Assembly (NCBI GenBank): GCA_028819945.1 | Contig: JAPPKQ010000448.1 | Span: 1-10,185 of the forward strand | Direction of reading: 5' to 3' | Length of the DNA stretch: 10,185 bases | Source of the DNA: a bacterium | GTDB taxonomy: Bacteria > Actinomycetota > Acidimicrobiia > Acidimicrobiales > CATQHL01 | In this document: in pieces, positions 4,724 through 10,185 of the stretch | Position numbering within the stretch: position 1 is the stretch's first letter | Layout of the letters: every line of letters begins with the position of its first letter | The notes under the pieces: generated by a model | Seen by the model: the letters and a program-made list of their open reading frames with translations, nothing else | The model's database searches: none | Told to the model about the DNA's origin: nothing | Position numbers and translations under genes: made by a program

Positions 4724-5344
4724 CTGTCCGATCGCGAGCGCAGAGCACGGGCGGCGGAGACCGGTTCCGGCGGCCCTGAGGGCGCTGTGCCCGCAGCCGG
4801 ACGCCACGCCGGCACGCCGGGCGATTTCGTGCCTCGGGTCGAGATCATGGACGCCGAGGCGCTCGGCCGGGCGCTGCGGCGCATGGCACACGAGATCATC
4901 GAACGCAACGGCGGCACCGCGGACCTGGTGCTGGTGGGGCTGCAGACCGGGGGAGTGTTCCTGGCCGAGCGGCTGGCGACGCTGCTCGCCGAGATCGACG
5001 GCGCCGACGTGCCGTGCGGCTCCCTGGACGTGGCCATGCACCGCGACGACATCGGGTTGCGCCCCGTGCTGGTGCAGGCACCCACCACCATCAGCGGCGA
5101 TCTGACGGGCCGCACCGTGGTTCTGGTGGACGACGTGCTGTACACGGGGCGCACCGTGCGCGCCGCCCTCGACGCGGTCTGCGACTTCGGACGCCCCCGG
5201 GCGGTGCAGTTGGCGGTGATGGTCGACCGTGGCCACCGCGAGCTGCCCATCAGGGCCGACTACGTGGGCAAGAACCTGCCGACCCGGCGCGACGAGATGG
5301 TGGATGTCAGCGACCGGGGCGTCGTGCTGGGGATCACGGCATGA
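4724..5344 (+). CDS. pyrR: Bifunctional pyr operon regulator / uracil phosphoribosyltransferase PyrR
   Basis: PyrR binds the pyr mRNA leader when UMP is high and PRPP low, and in many species also converts uracil and PRPP to UMP. The conserved body starts at [20 protein letters not shown] (ATG 4847) and contains [23 protein letters not shown], the PRPP loop [13 protein letters not shown] (5117-5155), [19 protein letters not shown] and DYVGKNLPT, all typical. The end overlaps pyrB as ATGA. The start is uncertain: CTG 4724 has the best ribosome-binding site and follows the PyrR-binding hairpin; GTG 4787 has a weak GAGGG; GTG 4829 gives the most usual family length (171 residues) but no ribosome-binding site; GTG 4643 would precede the proposed promoter. 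I list CTG 4724 because of the leader layout. It opens a cluster whose other genes all act in pyrimidine synthesis, so autoregulation is expected. Confidence 0.93.
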   Translation: MSDRERRARAAETGSGGPEGAVPAAGRHAGTPGDFVPRVEIMDAEALGRALRRMAHEIIERNGGTADLVLVGLQTGGVFLAERLATLLAEIDGADVPCGSLDVAMHRDDIGLRPVLVQAPTTISGDLTGRTVVLVDDVLYTGRTVRAALDAVCDFGRPRAVQLAVMVDRGHRELPIRADYVGKNLPTRRDEMVDVSDRGVVLGITA

Positions 5345-6363
5345 GCGGCTGGATCGCCGAGCCGGCCGGCGGAGGGAAGCGGCACCTGCTGTCGATCGGC
5401 GACCTGGGCGGCGAGGGGATCCGCGAGATCCTGCGTCTCGCCGACAGCTTCGCCGAGGTCAACACCAGACCGATCCCCAAGGTCCCCGCCCTGCGCGGCA
5501 GGACGGTGGCGTCGCTGTTCTTCGAGGACTCCACCCGCACCCGCCTCTCCTTCGAGACCGCGGCCAAGCGCCTGTCGGCCGACACGGTGACCTTCAGCGC
5601 GGGGAGCTCCTCGCTGAGCAAGGGCGAGTCGCTGCGCGACACGGCCCAGACGGTGACCGCCATGGGCGTCGACTGCGTCGTGGTGCGGCACCGCAGCGCC
5701 GGCGTGGCGGTGCAGCTGTCCCGCTGGCTGGACGCCGCGGTGATCAACGCCGGCGACGGCCGCCACGAGCACCCCACCCAGGCCCTGCTGGACTGCTACA
5801 CGATCCGCCGGCGGCTGAGCGACATCGCGGGGCGGCATGTGGCGATCGTGGGCGACATCGCCCACTCGCGCGTGGCCCGATCGCTGGTGGCGGCGCTGCA
5901 GCTGCTCGACGCGGGGGTCACGCTGGTGGCGCCGGCCACGCTCCTGCCCCCTGCGGTGGAAGGCTGGGGTGTGGGCGTCAGCAGCCGCATCGACGATGTC
6001 CTGCCCCGCGCCGATGTGGTGTACCTGCTGCGCCTGCAGCGCGAGCGGCAGGAGCGGGCGCTGCTGCCCAGCCTGCGCGAGTTCCACGAGCGCTTCGGGC
6101 TGAGCGCCGAACGCGCCCGGAGCCTGGCCGACCACGCCATCGTGATGCATCCCGGTCCCATGAACCGCGGCGTCGAGATCGGCTCCGAGGTGCCCGAGAT
6201 GGCCTGCACCACGATCTCCGAGCAGGTTGCCAACGGCGTCTCGGTGCGCATGGCGGTGCTCTTCTGGCTGCTGGGAGCCCAACCGGAGGTCGCCTCGACA
6301 CCGGCCGTCGAGGCCGCCCCGGCCACCGAGCAGGCGTCCGCCGCGGAGGTGGCCGGTGGCTGA
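5341..6363 (+). CDS. pyrB: Aspartate carbamoyltransferase catalytic subunit
   Basis: It joins carbamoyl phosphate and aspartate to make carbamoyl aspartate, the committed step of UMP synthesis. The ATG overlaps the pyrR stop (ATGA). In 340 residues the family motifs appear in order: the carbamoyl phosphate loop [13 protein letters not shown] (STRTR at 64-68), SSSLSKGES (89-97), the RHR strand 116-118, [13 protein letters not shown] (HPTQ 144-147), [11 protein letters not shown], the aspartate-binding LLRLQRER, and [12 protein letters not shown]. The last 22 or so residues after [10 protein letters not shown] form an Ala/Glu/Thr tail absent from most homologues. The tail's coding sequence carries the GGAGGT ribosome-binding site of pyrC, so it may be partly a product of the gene overlap. 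No regulatory chain (pyrI) follows, as expected for actinobacteria, where PyrB works alone or with PyrC. Confidence 0.97.
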   Translation: MSGWIAEPAGGGKRHLLSIGDLGGEGIREILRLADSFAEVNTRPIPKVPALRGRTVASLFFEDSTRTRLSFETAAKRLSADTVTFSAGSSSLSKGESLRDTAQTVTAMGVDCVVVRHRSAGVAVQLSRWLDAAVINAGDGRHEHPTQALLDCYTIRRRLSDIAGRHVAIVGDIAHSRVARSLVAALQLLDAGVTLVAPATLLPPAVEGWGVGVSSRIDDVLPRADVVYLLRLQRERQERALLPSLREFHERFGLSAERARSLADHAIVMHPGPMNRGVEIGSEVPEMACTTISEQVANGVSVRMAVLFWLLGAQPEVASTPAVEAAPATEQASAAEVAGG

Positions 6364-7657
6364 GCGACCCCCGATGGTCATCGCCGGCGGCACGGTGATC
6401 GACGCCACCGGCGAGCGGCCGGCCGACGTGGCAGTCGGGCCCGACGGCACGATCGCGGCCGTCGGCGAAGGTCTGGCCGCGGGGGCCGGCGGCGGTGACC
6501 GGATCCTCGACGCCCGCGGCTGCATCGTGGCCCCGGGCCTGGTGGACCTGCACGCCCACCTGCGCCAGCCCGGGGGCGAGCAGGCCGAGACCGTGGAATC
6601 CGGCAGCCGTGCCGCCGTCCTCGGAGGGTTCTGCGCCGTCGTGGCGATGCCCAACACCAACCCGGCCATCGACTCCGCCGCCCTGGTGCGGGAGGTGCAG
6701 GAGCTGGGCCGCGCCGCGCTCTGCCAGGTGGAGGTGGCCGGTGCCATCACCGTCGACCGGGCGGGGGAGCGCCTGGCTCCCATGGGCGAGATGGCGGCCC
6801 TCGGGGTCCGGCTGTTCACCGACGACGGCAGCGGGGTGCAGGACACCGCGGTCATGCGCCGCGCCCTCGAATACGCCTCCGACCTCGGGGTGCGGCTGGC
6901 GCAGCACTGTGAGGTGGACTCGCTCGCCGCCGGGGGGCACATGCACGAGGGCGAGTGGTCCTCCCGGCTGGGCATTCCCGGCATCCCCGCCGAGGCCGAG
7001 GAGATCATGGTGATGCGCGACGTGGCCCTCAGCCGGCTCACCGGGGCGCCGGTGCACTTCCAGCACCTCTCCACGGCCGGCTCGGTGGCCATCGTGGAGG
7101 CGGCGCGCCGCAGCGGCGTGGCGGTCACCGCCGAGGTGGCGCCGCACCACTTCACGCTCACCGACGAGTCCTGCGCCTCCTACGACGCCCGCTTCAAGGT
7201 CAACCCCCCGCTGCGCCCGGCGGACGACGTGGCGGCGGTGCGCGGCGCCCTGGCTCGCGGCAGCCTGGACGCCATCGCCACCGACCATGCGCCGCACACC
7301 GCCGACGCCAAGGATCGTCCCTTCGAGGAGGCCCCGCCGGGAATGCTCGGCCTGGAGACCGCCCTGGCCCTCGCCCTGACCGAGCTGGATCTGGCGCCGG
7401 CGGAGGTGCTGGGGTTGCTGTCGTGGCAGCCGGCGCGCCTCGCCGGCATCGACGGCACCCATGGCGGGCCCGTGGCGGCGGGCCGGCCGGCCAACCTGTG
7501 CGTGTTCGATCCGTCGGCCGTCTGGACTCCCGACGACGGCGGTGGCGCCAGCCGCAGCCGGAACACGCCCTATGTGGGTCGGCGGCTGCGCGGCAGGGTG
7601 CGGCACACGCTGGTGGCCGGTGAGGCGCTGGTCGTCGACGGCGAGGCGCAGCGATGA
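6356..7657 (+). CDS. pyrC: Dihydroorotase, class I
   Basis: It closes carbamoyl aspartate to dihydroorotate. The amidohydrolase fold is complete: VDLHAHLRQPG supplies the HxH metal pair (His66, His68) and substrate Arg70; further metal or active-site positions are FTDDGSG (Asp156-157), QHCE (His184), QHLS (His237) and ATDHAPHT (Asp310). MPNTNPAID, KVNPPLRP and KDRPFEEAPPGMLGLET are typical of the group encoded beside pyrB, and the presence of all metal residues argues for an active enzyme rather than an inactive PyrC partner. GTG 6356 is chosen because GGAGGT (6345-6350) is five bases upstream and it gives the usual length (433 residues); ATG 6374 is the alternative. It overlaps pyrB by eight bases and carA by four, so it belongs to the same transcript. 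Confidence 0.96.
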   Translation: MAERPPMVIAGGTVIDATGERPADVAVGPDGTIAAVGEGLAAGAGGGDRILDARGCIVAPGLVDLHAHLRQPGGEQAETVESGSRAAVLGGFCAVVAMPNTNPAIDSAALVREVQELGRAALCQVEVAGAITVDRAGERLAPMGEMAALGVRLFTDDGSGVQDTAVMRRALEYASDLGVRLAQHCEVDSLAAGGHMHEGEWSSRLGIPGIPAEAEEIMVMRDVALSRLTGAPVHFQHLSTAGSVAIVEAARRSGVAVTAEVAPHHFTLTDESCASYDARFKVNPPLRPADDVAAVRGALARGSLDAIATDHAPHTADAKDRPFEEAPPGMLGLETALALALTELDLAPAEVLGLLSWQPARLAGIDGTHGGPVAAGRPANLCVFDPSAVWTPDDGGGASRSRNTPYVGRRLRGRVRHTLVAGEALVVDGEAQR

Positions 7658-8804
7658 CGCCGCCGGCGAGGCGTCCCGGTGCGCTGGTTCTCGCCGACGG
7701 CGAGGTCTTCGAGGGCGAGATCGCCGGTGCGGAGCCGCCGGGCGGCGTGACCGCCGGCGAGGTGGTGTTCAACACGGTCATGTGCGGCTACCAGGAGGTC
7801 CTCACCGACCCCTCCTACGCGGGGCAGATCATCACCTTCACCTATCCTCACATCGGCAACTACGGCGTCAACGACGCCGACTTCGAGAGTCGCCGCCCGT
7901 TCTGCCGGGGGCTCGTGGTGCGCGACCTGGTGAGGACGCACAGCAACTGGCGGGCCGGCGGCGGCTTGGAGGAGTTCCTGGTGCGCCACGGCCTCTCATG
8001 CCTCAGCGGGGTCGACACCCGCCGGCTCACCCGCCACATCCGCTCGGCGGGCACCATGGTGGGCGCCTTCGGCACCGCCGCGGAGTCGGACCTGCGGGCC
8101 GCGGCCGCCGCCGAGCCCGGAACCGACGGCGTCGATCTCGTCGCCACGGTCACCTGCGAGCGCCCCTACCTGCGGGCCACGACCCGTGCCGACGGCCGGC
8201 CTCCCTGGCGCGTCAGCGTCGTGGACTTCGGCGTGAAGACCTCGATCCTGCGTCGCCTCGCTGATATCGCGCACGTGGAGGTGGTTCCCGCCACGGCGGG
8301 CGCGGCGGCGATCCTGGACCGCAGCCCCCACGGCGTGTTGCTGTCCAACGGTCCCGGTGATCCCGCAGCGGTGGGGGGCGCCACCGAGGTCATCGAGGGT
8401 CTGCTGGGGGAGGTGCCCGTCTTCGGCATCTGCCTGGGCCACCAGCTGCTCGGCGCCACTCTCGGTGGGGAGACGTTCAAGCTGCCCTTCGGGCATCACG
8501 GCGGCAACCACCCGGTGCGTCACCTCGCCACGGGCGCCGTCGAGATCACCAGCCAGAACCACAACTTCAGCGTGGCCGACAGCGGCATCGGTGGCGTCGA
8601 GGTCACGCACCGGAATCTCAACGACGGCACCACCGAGGGCCTGCGCAGCCTGGAGGTTCCCGCCTTCGGCGTGCAGCACCACCCCGAGGCCGGCCCCGGC
8701 CCGAGCGACAGCGACTACCTCTTCGGCACCTTCGACTCCTGGCTCCGGGACCTGCACGGAGCAGAGCCCGACGGAGCGCCGTTCGCCGCGGGCGCCGACC
8801 GCTG

Positions 8805-8805
<1 letters not shown>
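7654..8805 (+). CDS. carA: Carbamoyl phosphate synthase, small (glutaminase) subunit
   Basis: CarA hydrolyses glutamine and passes ammonia through a tunnel to CarB. The 383 residues show the N-terminal CarA domain ([61 protein letters not shown]) and the C-terminal class I glutamine amidotransferase domain: [21 protein letters not shown], the nucleophile loop GICLGHQ (Cys260), [17 protein letters not shown], and the HPE pair (His343, Glu345). The ATG overlaps the pyrC stop (ATGA), and its own stop overlaps the carB start (TGATG). In this position the enzyme feeds pyrimidines directly, though its product is also needed for arginine. Confidence 0.97.

Positions 8806-10185
<1,380 letters not shown>

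Noticed and set aside
5014..5340. Upstream extension of the pyrB frame to 5014
   Set aside because: The extension is Arg/Gly/Pro-rich and overlaps conserved pyrR sequence; homology begins after ATG 5341, which makes the usual ATGA overlap.
5260..7161. 633-codon open frame on the reverse strand across pyrB and pyrC
   Set aside because: It is antisense to two clearly conserved enzymes, is Arg/Ser/Pro/His-rich without domains, and is the usual result of high third-position GC.
5978..7606. 542-codon reverse-strand open frame across pyrB/pyrC
   Set aside because: Antisense to conserved genes, with no recognisable motifs; composition typical of a GC-driven shadow.

Overview
The window is high-GC, with strong G/C preference at third codon positions, frequent GTG starts, leaderless-looking TAnnnT start regions and ATGA/GTGA gene overlaps. 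The backbone order efp-nusB-(insert)-pyrR-pyrB-pyrC-carA-carB is the classical actinobacterial pyrimidine cluster. A deep-branching actinobacterium, perhaps Acidimicrobiia-like, would fit, but that placement is inference from gene order and composition only.

Layout: 1-166 holds a possible last few codons of an upstream gene and a REP/dRS3-like palindrome. 167-1155 is efp and nusB, overlapping by 4 bases (GTGA). 1156-4640 is an interruption between nusB and pyrR with a different character: a secreted protein whose signal peptide and mature part lie in different frames; a 47-residue unknown gene; a reverse-strand exonuclease-BRCT gene that has lost most of its exonuclease domain; an intact nucleoside deaminase behind a structured leader; and a reverse-strand relic of a trimethylamine/dimethylamine dehydrogenase-type flavoprotein with a missing N-terminus, a one-base frameshift and a large internal deletion. 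Three of the five genes here look broken, and two of those were shortened by internal deletion.

4663-10185 is the de novo pyrimidine operon. An extended -10 is followed by a hairpin that matches the PyrR mRNA-binding loop (UCC-NGNGA-GG architecture), a good ribosome-binding site, and then pyrR, pyrB, pyrC, carA and carB. All are joined by 1- to 8-base overlaps, which implies one transcript and translational coupling. CarA and CarB make carbamoyl phosphate, PyrB condenses it with aspartate, PyrC cyclises the product to dihydroorotate, and PyrR should sense UMP/PRPP and bind the leader hairpin to shut down the set. carB runs off the right edge after its first 460 codons.

I did not find a new defence or mobile system. 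The most interesting signals are the PyrR leader site with its odd in-frame CTG start, the strong leader hairpin and 17-codon leader ORF before the deaminase, the 12-bp inverted repeat that covers the ribosome-binding site of the decayed exonuclease gene, and the pattern of deletion decay inside an otherwise conserved operon.
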